Positions 21,701 to 32,636 of a DNA stretch of 64,000 nt are shown here, in pieces. Origin of the DNA: Rhynochetos jubatus (lineage: Eukaryota; Chordata; Aves; Eurypygiformes; Rhynochetidae); assembly GCA_027574665.1 (NCBI GenBank), contig CM050650.1, positions 103,575,086 through 103,639,085 of the forward strand. The letters are read 5' to 3'. Every line of letters begins with the position of its first letter. The first letter of the stretch is position 1. The notes under the pieces are model-generated. The model was not told the origin of the DNA and ran no database searches. It saw nothing but the letters and a program-made list of their open reading frames with translations. The position numbers and the translations under genes are program-made.

Positions 21701-22363
21701 GTTTAGGTTTAAACTACAGTTCTTCATACTTAAGATGCCTCCTTAATACTCTGCCGCTGTCCTCACCAGTGCCTCAGTAAGGTAAGTATATTTGTTTAAC
21801 ACCAACTTGGGAGTTCACAGTGTCATTTAAAACATAGAAACACTGATGGGACTATTATCGTTGATTTCAGCATTGCTGGGATCAGGCCTATAGAAATGTA
21901 GCCATATGATACTGCTTCTAGAAATAATTGCTTATCAGTCCATCTGGAACAGTACTCAAATGCAGAATAAGTTAATATCTGTATCTGAAATATCAAATTC
22001 CAAAGACACTTTGGATTGAAGTGGAAACAGCTGCATAGCCAGAAACATCCTAGAGTACTGACTAAATACTAATCATGTACTGGAAACATACTGTTATCAG
22101 TGAGAATAACACAAATGTGATGCATTAATATTAATGAATATCACATATATTATTGGCATAATTAACCCCTATTCATATATCCGTAGCTATGGGCTTAGAT
22201 ATGTGGCCTACCCATTCTTATGGTGGACGGAAAATCAGCTGTACAGCTGGGTTTGCAGTGTTGTGATCACTGATAAAAAGTTCAGCTGGTGGCTGGGTAC
22301 TGGTTGTATCTCCAGAGGTTAAAACCGGGGTCAGTGCAGTTTAACCCCTGCATTAGTGTCTGG
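18721..22363. other. Unique AT-rich DNA, no gene seen
   Basis: No coding region recognised in 3.6 kb. It contains a 21-base poly-A run (20821-20841) and one consensus-like splice donor (AAG|GTAAGTA near 21780-21788) without a convincing exon before it. The small open frames on the minus strand (19185-19379, 19500-19700, 20035-20256) have no recognised domain. Confidence 0.5.
20821..20841 (+). repeat. Poly-A run (21)
   Basis: The longest A run in the window. I looked upstream for a retrocopied gene or SINE body and for a matching direct repeat and found neither. Confidence 0.9.
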
Positions 22364-22819
22364 GTGAGGGGACAGAGTCCACCATCAGCCATAGTATCAG
22401 CTTAGGGGGAAAGGCCAGTACACTGGAGACTAGCACTGCTGTTCAGAAGGACACAACAAGCTAGAGAAACAGGCAGATAATAAACTCATGACATTCAAGA
22501 CAAATGACAAGTCCTGCAGCTGGCATTTAATAACCTTTTGCCACAGTTGGTGGCCAATTGAATACAAGGCAGCTTTGCAGAAAAGAACATGGGATTCCTG
22601 GTGGATACCAAGTTGAATGTGACTTAACAGGACATCCTTGAGGGCTGTCGCACATCGGAGCGGGTTTTCTAGAAAGGCTGCAGTTATCTCCATCCTTGGA
22701 GATGTTCAGAACTTGACTCTACAAGGCACTGAGCAACCCTAGGCTGGCATTGCTTTGAGCAGGATGTGGACCAGATGTCCTTCAGAGGTCCCTTGAAATT
22801 TGTATTATTTTGTGATTCT
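22364..22819 (+). mobile_element. CR1 LINE relic with internal deletions, sense
   Basis: Starts in the reverse-transcriptase gene just before the catalytic box: GGGACAGAGTCCACCATCAGC, where an intact CR1 goes on to the FADD codons, here lost by deletion. It continues through a GTTCAGAAGGACAC-type segment, CTCATGACATTCAA, AAGTCCTGCAGCTGG, GCAGCTTTGCAGAAAAGAAC and GGGATTCCTGGTGGATACCAAGTTGAATGTGA. It then jumps to the 3' untranslated part (CATCCTTGGAGATGTTCAGAAC, CAGATGTCCTTCAGAGGTCCC) and ends TTTGTGATTCT. Reading frame is destroyed and the coding/3' junction is deleted. Old copy. Confidence 0.82.
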
Positions 22820-23360
22820 AGATTTTAATAAATTGCTCATAAAAATATGGAATACTACACATTTTTACTGAAGGTTACAAAAGTATTAGCTCTTTTGCAT
22901 ACTACATTAACCTTTCTTCATCTTTTATGAGTGAATGGAGTTGTACTTGATTATTCTTGTGTAGCATCATATCCAGTTCCATTTTCACTTCAGAAAAATG
23001 AGATGGTGTATTTGTCATTCTTAAAGCAAGAAACAATTTTGCAAGTCTGACACTATAACAATGAAAGCACAGCATGCTTGTAAGGCAGATAGTTTGTAGT
23101 TAACAAGATATTTGCTAGCATCTGGTTTATATGATTTAGTGACTACACTTTGCGTAGAGATAACATACCACTCATAGCATGTGCTCTTTGCTCAGCATGT
23201 TTAATAAATAGATTGCCTTCTGTTCATTTGATAACACAAATTTACTTGTCTTAAAAAATAACTTTGTATACCCTAAGAACATATAACCTTGTAGAATTGG
23301 ATTTAGTCTATAAAATATGGCATTTTTTGATTGTATCATGCAATTAAAGAGCATTTCATG
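22820..23360. other. Unique AT-rich DNA between two CR1 copies
   Basis: Nothing recognised. The 60-residue minus frame at 23172-23354 lacks a domain. Confidence 0.5.
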
Positions 23361-23890
23361 GAGTCAGAGAATCATAGAATTTTTTGGGTTGGAAGGGACT
23401 ATAAAGACCATCGAGTTCCAACGCTCCAGCCACAGACAGGGACACCCTCCACTAGACCAGGTTTCTCAAAGCCCTGTCCAACCTGGCCTTGACATTTCCG
23501 GGCATGGGGCATCCAAAACTTCTCTGGGCAACCTGTTCCAGTGCCTCACCACCCTCTCCAGGAAGAACTTCTTCCTGATATCCAATCTAAACCTCCCTGT
23601 TTTCAATTTAAACCCGTTACCCCTTGTCCTGTCACTACATGCCCTTGGAAAAAGTCCCCCCCAGCTTCCTTGTAGGCCCCTTCAGGTACTGGAAGGCTGC
23701 AATAAGGTCTCCCCAGAGCCTTCTCTTCTCCAGGCTAAACAAGCCCAACTCTCTCAGCCTGTCTAACTAGAAGAGGTGCTCCAGCCCTCTGAGCATCTTC
23801 ATGGCCTCCTCTGGACTCGCTCCAACCAGTCAATATCTTTCTTATGTTGGGGGCCCCAGAGCTGGACACAGTAGTCCAATACCTCTGAGT
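23361..23890 (-). mobile_element. CR1 LINE 3' end, antisense, 530 bp
   Basis: Read on the plus strand: ATCATAGAATTTTTTGGGTTGG (antisense octamer tail), ACACCCTCCACTAGACCAGG, TGGGCAACCTGTTCCAGTGC, CCCTTGTCCTGTCACTAC, AGGTACTGGAAGGCTGCAAT, GAGCCTTCTCTTCTCCAGGC, AACTCTCTCAGCCTGTC, GGGGGCCCCAGAGCTGGACA. This is the whole 3' untranslated part plus the last coding piece of CR1 in reverse. The 5' truncation point is at about 23890. It is well preserved. The 149-residue open frame 23317-23766 on the plus strand is antisense to it and not a gene. Confidence 0.96.
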
Positions 23891-26191
23891 GTGCACAGCT
23901 ACCTGGAATATAAAAGTTTACTGTACTCTTCTGCTGACCTGTTTTCCAGTGTACCTCTCCATGAAACTGCTTACCATATTTTCCTTCAAACTGCTTTTTA
24001 GTACCCCCTAGATTTTTATTGCTTGCAGACTAAATGTGTGGCTGCACTTTAGCTAACCTGAAATGAGAGACTCTACTGTGTGTAGCTCGGAGGCAGCAAA
24101 GTCCTTTGCTATGGAGATATATAATGTGTGCTCTTGTTCGAGTCACAGCATCTGTATAAATATAAAGCTTGTTTTCTGCTGTATGTTGACAATTTTATGG
24201 CTCTGCATGGTATTCCTTCTGTCTATCACTATGTTCTAGGTGTCATCTTTCCTGCACTCCCTATGGTTTCTCTTTACTTTGTCTCCTTTTGTCTTTCTGA
24301 CTTGCAACAGAATGAATGTAAGCTATTATATGACACAACGTATGTGCCTTCATATTGTCTTCACTGTTGTTTATAGCTGCTGTTGTTGTTTTACCATCAC
24401 TCATTCTAATTGTCCTTCATGCAATAATAATGCATTTATTTAAAAAGAGAGTGAATCTTGATACCTACTAGGAAGTGATGATCCTTTAATACCAATATCT
24501 ACCAATTCAGTACAGTACAACCACCCAGCAATTGAATTTCAGACATTCAGAATTTCAGTATCCAGTAAAATCCAATAAAAATAAATACCTGCTTCTCTCC
24601 TAAGTCATAGGACGGAAGGCAGACATTCTCTGACGTGCTGATACTGAATCTCTCTACTACTGAGCCATTCTCTGAAGCTCTTCATTCTCTGAGCTCTCCC
24701 ACTATGGGCAACAGTTTTTCTTTAATAAAACTCTATATTAAAAAGCCAAATAAAGTGAGCTTTAATTCAGCTGCAGTGGTGTCTTTCCTTGATTCTGAGG
24801 AATTATAATTTGTCTGCTGAGAAACAAAGTATCAACTGGGATTAAATTTCACACAGCCATATTGATAACCATCCTTCAGTGGCCTTCCTTATTTCAGTTA
24901 GATTTCAAAGGCACAACAACAACAAAATGCTGGTTCTGGATATTCTAAGTGGGATATATTTCACTGTACAGATTTTGCAATTTGATGGAACATCAGGGTT
25001 AGTTTAGTTGCAATACAGAGTTCTGAATTTCTCTCTTTCCAGAGTTTATTTTTGCTACACCAGTCATTCAAAACCATCTCATTCACCTGCTGATGGTACA
25101 TAAGGCAACACAATTTAATTGAGATCACAGCTTCTCCCTCTGAGCACATGTCCAAATCCTGAGGCACATAAAGACTCCAAAGACAAAAATAACTTAACAC
25201 ATTTGAACATTCAGTTTCTATGGAGACAAATAAAAGTAAAATGTCTAATGTGGGTTCTTATTCAGCCTGATGCCTTACTGATTAGAAGCCCTTCACTAAG
25301 CCTTAGGGACAGATATAATTCGAGAAATAAATAAATGAACACAAAGAACTCCCCCAAATCCTGTGTTTCTAATATTCACTTGTGCATTCTAGTTAAGTAA
25401 GAATTAGTGCTGGCACTAATTTCCTGTTCTTCTATTCCCACCCCACATTCCAGCCTTATTGATATACTTGAGGTGGAGTTTTTGCCATTTTCAATAGCAA
25501 AATCTTCTTGTTGAAACATGAGAAAACTCAAAGCTTGGGACTTCAAGGTTTCTAGCCCTCACTCCAAGGATTTAGAGAATAATAGCTACAGAGTTAACTG
25601 CTACAGATGCCTGATGCTGCTAGGTCAAAGTAATGAATGTTACATGAACTGTCTGACCTTTTAAGCCAGGATCAGCAAAAAAAGGGCTGAAAAGCACAAC
25701 ATCATGATTAGAGCTGTAGAAGTACTTGCGAGACTTCTCTCAGGCCGCTGGATACAGAGCCCACTTTTTAGAAGTGCATTTTAAGTAGCACTCTAGTCAG
25801 TCTTAAAGATCACATTTGAAGAGATGCTGTTCACAATTATCATCAGCTTTAATGGTGTTTTCTGAAGCCTGTAAGGCTTATTAGTTAGCCTAATGTCTCA
25901 GTCAGCTCTTCCTTCACACAAACTGCAGGTAAAATACAACATGAGATTATCACTACTGAGGGTCTCTATAAAGCTTTTTTGCAAAAATGCAGGCTCCGAT
26001 GATTATGCCTGAGCCAACCTCTACGCAATGGCCATGTAAGTCGTCATTAGCACAGCACTGGGCTTCATCTCGGTTCCCAGCAGGGCTCTATTAGCTCCAT
26101 ACTGTATTACACTAATTATGGCTATGTGATTTTTGGCCTGAAACTTGCTCACAAATGACCATCTCAGAGCCCGAGCAGAATGTATTCATGC
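23891..26191. other. Unique AT-rich DNA, no gene seen
   Basis: No recognised coding region or repeat in the first 1.9 kb. The last 350 bases (25840-26190) have a varied, non-repetitive composition with CACTAATTATGGC and ATTAGTTAGCC words and may be conserved DNA into which the LTR at 26197 inserted. The open frames 24128-24376 and 24240-24443 overlap in different frames and look like chance. Confidence 0.45.
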
Positions 26192-26196
26192 ATGAC

Positions 26197-26788
26197 TGTG
26201 CTGGTTTCGGCTGAGGTAGAGTTAATTTTCTTCATAGTAGCTGGTGTGGGGCTGTGTTTTGGATTTGTGCTGAAAACAGTGTTGATAATACAGGGATGCT
26301 TTAGTTACTGCCAAGCAGTGCTTACACACAGTCAAAGCTTTTCCTGCTTCTCACACCACCCCACCAGTAAGTAGGCTGGGGGTGCCCAAGATGTTGGAAG
26401 GGGACACAGCTGGGCCAGCTGACCCCTACTGACCCATACCATATGGTGTTATGCTCAGCATATAAAGCTGAGGGAAAAAGGAAGGGGAATGTTCAGGGTG
26501 ATGGCGTTTGTCTTGCCAAGTAACCGTTCTGCATGATGAAGCCCTGCTTTCCTGGAGGTGGCTGAACACCTGCCTGCTGATGGGAAGTGGTGAATGAATT
26601 TCTTGTTTTGCTTTTCTTGCTTTGCTTTTCTTGCTTGCGCAGCTTTTGCTTTACCTATGAAACAGTTTTTATCTCAATGCACGAATTTTCTCACTTTTCC
26701 TCTTCCAGTTGTCTCCCCCATCCCATCAAGGGGGAGTGAGCAAGTGGCTGTGTGGTGCTTAGTTGCTGCCTGGGATTAAACCATGACA
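26197..26788 (+). mobile_element. Solo LTR, avian ERV family A, longest copy
   Basis: About 592 bases starting TGTGCTGGTTTCGGCTGAGG and ending TTAAACCATGACA. U3 contains TTAATTTTCTTCATAGTAGC, GTGTTTTGGATTTGTGCTG and GGGGACACAGCTGGGCCAGC. A TATAAAG box lies at 26461-26467. R/U5 contains GTTTGTCTTGCCAAGTAAC, ACACCTGCCTGCTGATGGGA and CATCAAGGGGGAGTGAGC. The polyadenylation-type block is changed to CTATGAAAC. The flanks share CATG (26191-26194 and 26789-26792) but no exact 5-6-bp duplication. No retroviral body is present. The copy at 958-1311 (same strand) and the one at 54262-54593 (opposite strand) are shorter relatives with different deletions. Confidence 0.92.
26461..26467 (+). promoter_or_regulatory. 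TATA box of LTR A
   Basis: TATAAAG after GCTCAGCA, in the expected U3/R position about 330 bases before the LTR end. The other two copies lack this site because of their deletions or changes. Confidence 0.5.
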
Positions 26789-26794
26789 CATGCG

Positions 26795-29700
26795 TAAATA
26801 AACTGGGCCTGGGCCATCATATTGGCAGGAAGGCTGACACTACACAGCTCTTGCTTGTACTGCTGAAATCACTTCATTCCCTCTTTTATTTCCACAAGTA
26901 ATATTCCTGCATCAAAGCTGCTGTTTGAGAAAGACCCATGGCTAACAAAAGTTCTTGAAACTTGCCTTGGCGCAAACACAAGGAGTGCTCTGGCACTTAA
27001 CTATGTGGATGGCCACATGCCAGTGAGGGGACTCAGACCCCAGCCCCCTTCAGTTTACTATTGCAGATGCAGTCACAGGCACTGGAAAGTATGATTCAGT
27101 GAACTGGTACATACGGGATTCAGACCAGCTGTGTACAAAAGGGATGACCTGGTCCTACAGTAGGAGAAGTTGGATAATTACACCCACAAGGAGGAAAGGA
27201 AGGCTTGACCAAAGAGAGAGAAAAGCCTGCTGGCACAGTAACAAAGATCCTAGCAGTGTCCCACATTCAGGACACCTCACTTGCCCAAGGAATGCACTTG
27301 TTCTGCAATTTCTTTGAGATGAAGACAATACAACTGAACCTAGAAGACAAGTTATCAAGGCAAATGGAAGCTGAACAGTTTAAAGAAGATAACTACTCTA
27401 TTTGATGAACTTATCCTACATTATAAGATCACTGAAAAACAGTATCCTTTTTAAGGGGAAAAATGCTTCCTATAGTTTTGTCTTAAAGGTGTTAGTGAAT
27501 GCATCTGCTTATTCATAAATAATTGCTTTCTTCTCATAATATTTATCTGTTTTACTTGGATCACGTACTTAACATAAATACAGTGTTCCAGGGAAAGTAT
27601 CTTTTGCTTGGCTTGTTTCTGGTCTCTTGCAGATAGATAATCCTCTGTTTACTTAGCAACTACATAATTTCATAAAATAATATCATGGGGGAAATATGAG
27701 TTTCAAACTCCAATTTGTAATTTCAAGACAAATATAGAATTTTTTTATCGAGTAGGAAATGAACAGTTACAGTGGGTGCGTCTTGCACAGTGTGGAAAGT
27801 GTTACGAGAATGAAGGTAATTCTCTGCAGGGAAAAAACAAATGTTGGGCTGGATTTAGTGAGAATGTTTTATAAGACATAAAAGGAAATCAGGTTTTGGT
27901 TAAAACTCATGAGGGCTTGGTCTACACTTCTGAAGCCTATTTCAATATTGAATATTTTTGACTACATCTCAACTTCAACAAAAAATGATGTAAAGGGGCT
28001 ACTGAAAGGAGAAGGGCAGAGTCTTAATTGCAACATTCAGACTAAGCAATATTTTCTTAGACTGATTTGCATTTTCCTGTAACAATATATATTTAAACCA
28101 TTAGCAGTGGGGATATAGATCAGATTTAAAGGTTGATACCACCCTGATTATGTTGCAATTCAAAAACTGTTCAGTTAATTATTATGAAAGATATTTCTAT
28201 GGAATGGTGTATTATTTCAGCATTTTCTCCTGGGGATTACTGCCCAATCCTGTCATTAAAGCAAAGCAAAAAACTGATGGTGGATGAAGTATAAACATTG
28301 CTCTATTAGAATAGATGTCATAAGAATTGGAGCTCAAGCACTTACATAAAAATTTGAGAGCTACCGTTCCCATAGCAACAGGCAGCATAATTTAGCTAAC
28401 ATAGCTGCTTTCCATTCTAGGGACTTCATTGTCATTGCAGTTTACAAAATATACAAGTACTTCTTCGAAGGCTCTGACACAGTAAACAGACAAAACATTG
28501 GAAACACATTGAGGAAGGTACAGCTTTCGTTTCAGATGCAGGCTAATAAAATGCTTCTTTCTCATCTCACCTCACCTGTGTTTCATGGGATTCTCTACTA
28601 TCCTCAATGCCCCATATACTAATTTAGTTCTCTTTACGGTGCAGGAGAGATCCAGTGAAAGAAGGCACTTGAAGCTGGCCTGACTCTACATTAGTGTGAT
28701 CCTTTCTGAAATGTGCAGAAGCAGCTTCCTTGCTGGCAGATTCACTCTTTCTCTCTTTCCTCCCCTTAGGTACCAGAATAAGACTCACTTCAATGCAGAG
28801 AGTCAGCACAACATATCTGGGGCACCTGTTAAATCTCATACTGAGCCTACACACAGTTACTAATCTAACACACTGCTGACACACTCCCATAGCCGTAAGT
28901 CTTTTGTTTCCCCAATGGTTCTGTGAATCTTGGTATTAATCTGAATCACTTTAAAGTGCTTTTGCAAAACATCTGGTTCCATAGTTTTCAATTTTTAGAA
29001 GCCTGTGAAAAAGTTTTGAAATAAGAATTTAAAGAGACACCAGAACTAATGTTCTGACTAAAGGTACTCTGAAATTTCACACTTTTGTAGCTGTGGTCTA
29101 AATGGAAAGACTGGGGGGAGCACCATCAATTTCTATCTCCTGGAAGCTTAGGATTGCCAGCCTGCAATCCTTGCCTTGCAAAGAATAATGTCTCACACTA
29201 TTTCCTAGTGAGGATGGAAGAATTCCTTCTGGAGGAGAGATCTAGTTGATGTCAGCAAGTGAATCACCATCTGTCCGTGGGTAACGGATGTTTTGAAAGC
29301 AAGTTGTATTGGACATTGCTTTTGATAGACTCCGTAATGAGGTGCTGGCTCTGTCTCTGAAATTCTCCTGTTCTGAGCCCCTGACAGGGTCCCTAAGGTA
29401 CTCACCTCTTCACAGATCTTCTTTCTTGGATGAACATATGGAAGGTAAAAACTCTGCACTGCTAACTTCCCAGCTGAGAATTCATTATGCATATTGGGAT
29501 GCAGATAATTTATCTGACTTTGAGGGTATTTTCTCATTTTTGTGACTTGAACAGTGCACCAAAGACAGGTAGTTGGGCAAGAGGTTGTGGTGCTGGAGTG
29601 CAACCATCTGTCCTGTGTGTAGGTAAGACAAAAATTTGACAGTGGCAATTCAGGGATCAATGTGTGAGATGCAATATACGCCACTCATGAACTTCACCTA

Positions 29701-32617
29701 AAAAAAAGGTGTAAAAAGTAACCATGCCAGGAGCTGGTTTTTTCCAACTACAATGCAACACATGCCTTTTTCCAGAGAAAGATGCTAGGACACAGAGGAA
29801 TAATCTTCTTCCTCTATATCCATCCAAACAAATATACAGAACCTGCCTATTATTTCATTCATATCAGCTATGGTATGAATGACCAACTATGGTATGTATG
29901 ATCTAGCACTTTGATGTAGGCTTAGGCGTTCAGCTGATATGAAAAGAAAAAAGCATTACACCTACCACTGCAATTATTACAACAGTATTTTTATCCTGCA
30001 GTTGAACATACACAATAAATGAGCGTTGAATTATGCTATTTAAATAGTGCATTAGCCTTTATCATCCTACAGGACAAATTCTGCAAGCCTCTCTCACAGA
30101 CTTCATCACAATTTCCAGTTCTCGACCTGTGAGACAGGTTGAGTGTGCCTGCCAAACCAGAAGAAATAGTAACTATCCTGTTTCTGCAAAACTGATTGTG
30201 TGTTAACCACCAGGACTGTAAAAACTCCTCTCCATGTTAACCAACAGTGCTTAGTCTTGCATTAAAATCAAACACACATACAAGTCACTGATCTTGATAT
30301 ATGTCTCACAATACCACATCCAAAATTTCTAGTTATAGGAATCACAATCATACTTAGTCAAAGGTAGAGACAGCTATGACAAACACTAGCTGTTATAATA
30401 TCTGATCCTTATGATCACTTCCTGGGCTGAGATCTGAATCAGGAAACAGTTCTAGAACTATGCCAAAAATAGAAGTTAAATTCTGTCATCAAGTTTATTT
30501 TGAAATAGTATAAACTGTATGGCATTTTAACTTTGAGTAGTGCAATTTAATATTTTCAGAAGAATACATTTATATAGGAGTATTATTTATTCTTATTAAA
30601 AATCTCATAACAGCCATGAAATTCCTGACCCATGATCTATGAAATGCATTAAACTTCTGTGCAGATTTTGTTGGCTTGTAGAGACTTATCTGAACATCTA
30701 TTCTCCTTGGCATAGCTTTCGTAATTCACACCTGAGACTGTTCATTTCAAGAGAAGTAAATACCTTAAGGTCTGAAATAAATATAAATCTCAAAAATATA
30801 ATTAAAAATTTAAACAATATTCTGAGGTGATATTGTATTAAGGATAATAATCTTTGAGAAAGCAATATTTCAAAAATAATTTAGAACTACAGTAGACAAC
30901 ACCTATTTTAAAATCTTCCTTGTTGCACGTTCAAACAACTAAAATTCATAAAGAAGTGCTGTTTGATTACTTAATTGGACATTCAGGATCATACCAGTCA
31001 TGATTCATATTTTGCCCTGGAAAACAGATATATATCATAAAAAAAAAATAAATCTGCCAATATGAACTAATTATGTTGTAAAATATTGTAGGTATAACCT
31101 TCAGCTGCTACAACCTGGCCTAATCATGTAACTAAGGAGTATCACAGGACAGTACGTAATCACAGTAAATAGAAACCTCATCAACGCAGTATTTCATACT
31201 TATCTATTTTAAGCAGGTACCACCTGAAAACTTAAAAGCATTTTCCATATTTAGCTGTGAAAAAGGCTACATTTAATCCATGTTATGAAAATGAGGATGT
31301 TAAAGGTTTTAAGTGAGGAGGCAAAGTTTGCAAGAAGTCAAGCCTTAACTTGTGATTGTCAGACTTCTGTCTCAACCTTAAGTCAATTATTTTTACTTTC
31401 TGACAGCATTATAGAAAAAAACAGTCAGTTTTTTTGCAAACAGATGTAGGATCTAGTGCAAAATTAGAACAAGATGGCTTTTAATAGTAACTACAATGGC
31501 AACCTCAATAGCAATACACAATACTTCATAGATATGTCAGAATCTATAAAAAATCCACTCTTTGGCAGATTAATGTCAAATTTATGCCTTGAGCCAACAT
31601 GGTTGTCCTCTTTTCAATTCAAAATCTAAATTATCCTCCTTAAGGATTTGCCTCTGGCTATAATTCGAACTTAATATCTTTCTTCATATGAGTTCTTGTG
31701 GACTACAGAATTAGTTTAAAACATCTGAATGTATTTCTTTTAGGAGATGTTAACATTTCAGAGTCTTTATTTGACCTGTTTCTCTTAACATTATGAAGTG
31801 CTGGGGCTATTTAAGATGTTCTACCGCATAAGGGGTTCAAAACAATTTCCAGCATCATCACAGACTAAACGTAGAGCAAGAATAGTTGAATGACAGTTTA
31901 GAAAAATTGCTGCCTTAATAGAACTTTCGGGATAATTTGACAAACCCAGTATCATAATTACTGTTGCCCCTGCAGCTCTCAAATAATTATGTTTCAGATT
32001 TTTTAAAAAGAAATGTTTAATTAAAGAAGAATCAAGCCATGAATTCATGTAGTTGCAAATCAGAGGTACATCATGTAGCTCTGCAGTATCTAGTAGAGTC
32101 CATATCTATTTTTTTTTAATTTTCGTTCCTTTTAATTCTGTTTGGTGGTAATGAATGAGGTATATAATTACTCTGGTTGATCCTGTACCCTTAACATGAT
32201 GTATCCCAGCGCACTTAAAAAGAATAATTAATAAAATATGAAAAAAAGAATTAATTAAAAGCAAACCTAAAAATTAATCCTTAACTTGATATTAAATGTG
32301 ATCAAGAATTGTGCAGAACTTATCGAGATGTTGTATAACTCAGGTTACACAAATGGCTAAGAAATGACTAGTAGTATCTGTACCTCTGTACCAAGAGCTA
32401 TTTACACAGTTCTTGTTGAACAACTATAAATCATAGTGAAGAACCAAAGAAATCAGATCAAATAATACTAAAGAGCAAAATAAACCCATGAGGAAGAGCA
32501 CCATCATCATATGTCTCTAAGAAATTCCTAATTTCAAAGGTGTATATCACTCCTAATTGTGAAATTACTTATTTTTCAAGAAAACTTATTGCTTTCCTTT
32601 TTCCTTCCCCTCCCCAA
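26795..32617. other. Long unique AT-rich stretch, no gene seen
   Basis: In 5.8 kb I found no recognised repeat or coding domain. One perfect X-box-like site lies at 28366-28379. The longest open frame is 159 residues on the minus strand (29205-29684). It starts with no signal peptide, shows no repeats or domain, and overlaps a plus-strand frame of 78 residues. I take it as chance. The 66- and 72-residue frames at 27099-27405 are in different frames and unrecognised. Confidence 0.5.
28366..28379 (+). promoter_or_regulatory. X-box (RFX-type) site, perfect match
   Basis: GTTCCCATAGCAAC fits the RFX consensus GTYNCCATRGNAAC at every defined position. The surrounding DNA (28320-28450) is unique and lies away from repeats. 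RFX sites often mark ciliary-gene or MHC class II promoters, but no promoter or first exon is visible here, so a distal role or chance is possible. Confidence 0.35.
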
Positions 32618-32636
32618 CCCCCCCCCCCCCCCCCCC
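32618..32636 (+). repeat. Poly-C run (19) after a pyrimidine tract
   Basis: Nineteen consecutive C after a C/T-rich lead-in from about 32591. Long C/G homopolymers are rare in bird genomes, easily mis-sized in sequencing, and on the minus strand would be a G19 run able to form G-quadruplex-like structure. Confidence 0.9.

Noticed and set aside
23317-23766. 149-residue plus frame as a gene
   Set aside because: It is antisense to the 3' end of a CR1 copy.
958-26788. The two plus-strand family-A LTRs as ends of one provirus
   Set aside because: They are 25 kb apart. The first has its own exact CAGTT duplication on both sides, so it is a separate insertion.
29205-29684. 159-residue minus frame as a gene
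   Set aside because: No domain, signal peptide or repeat is recognised and the residue mix is typical of chance translation. There is no supporting splice or promoter context.
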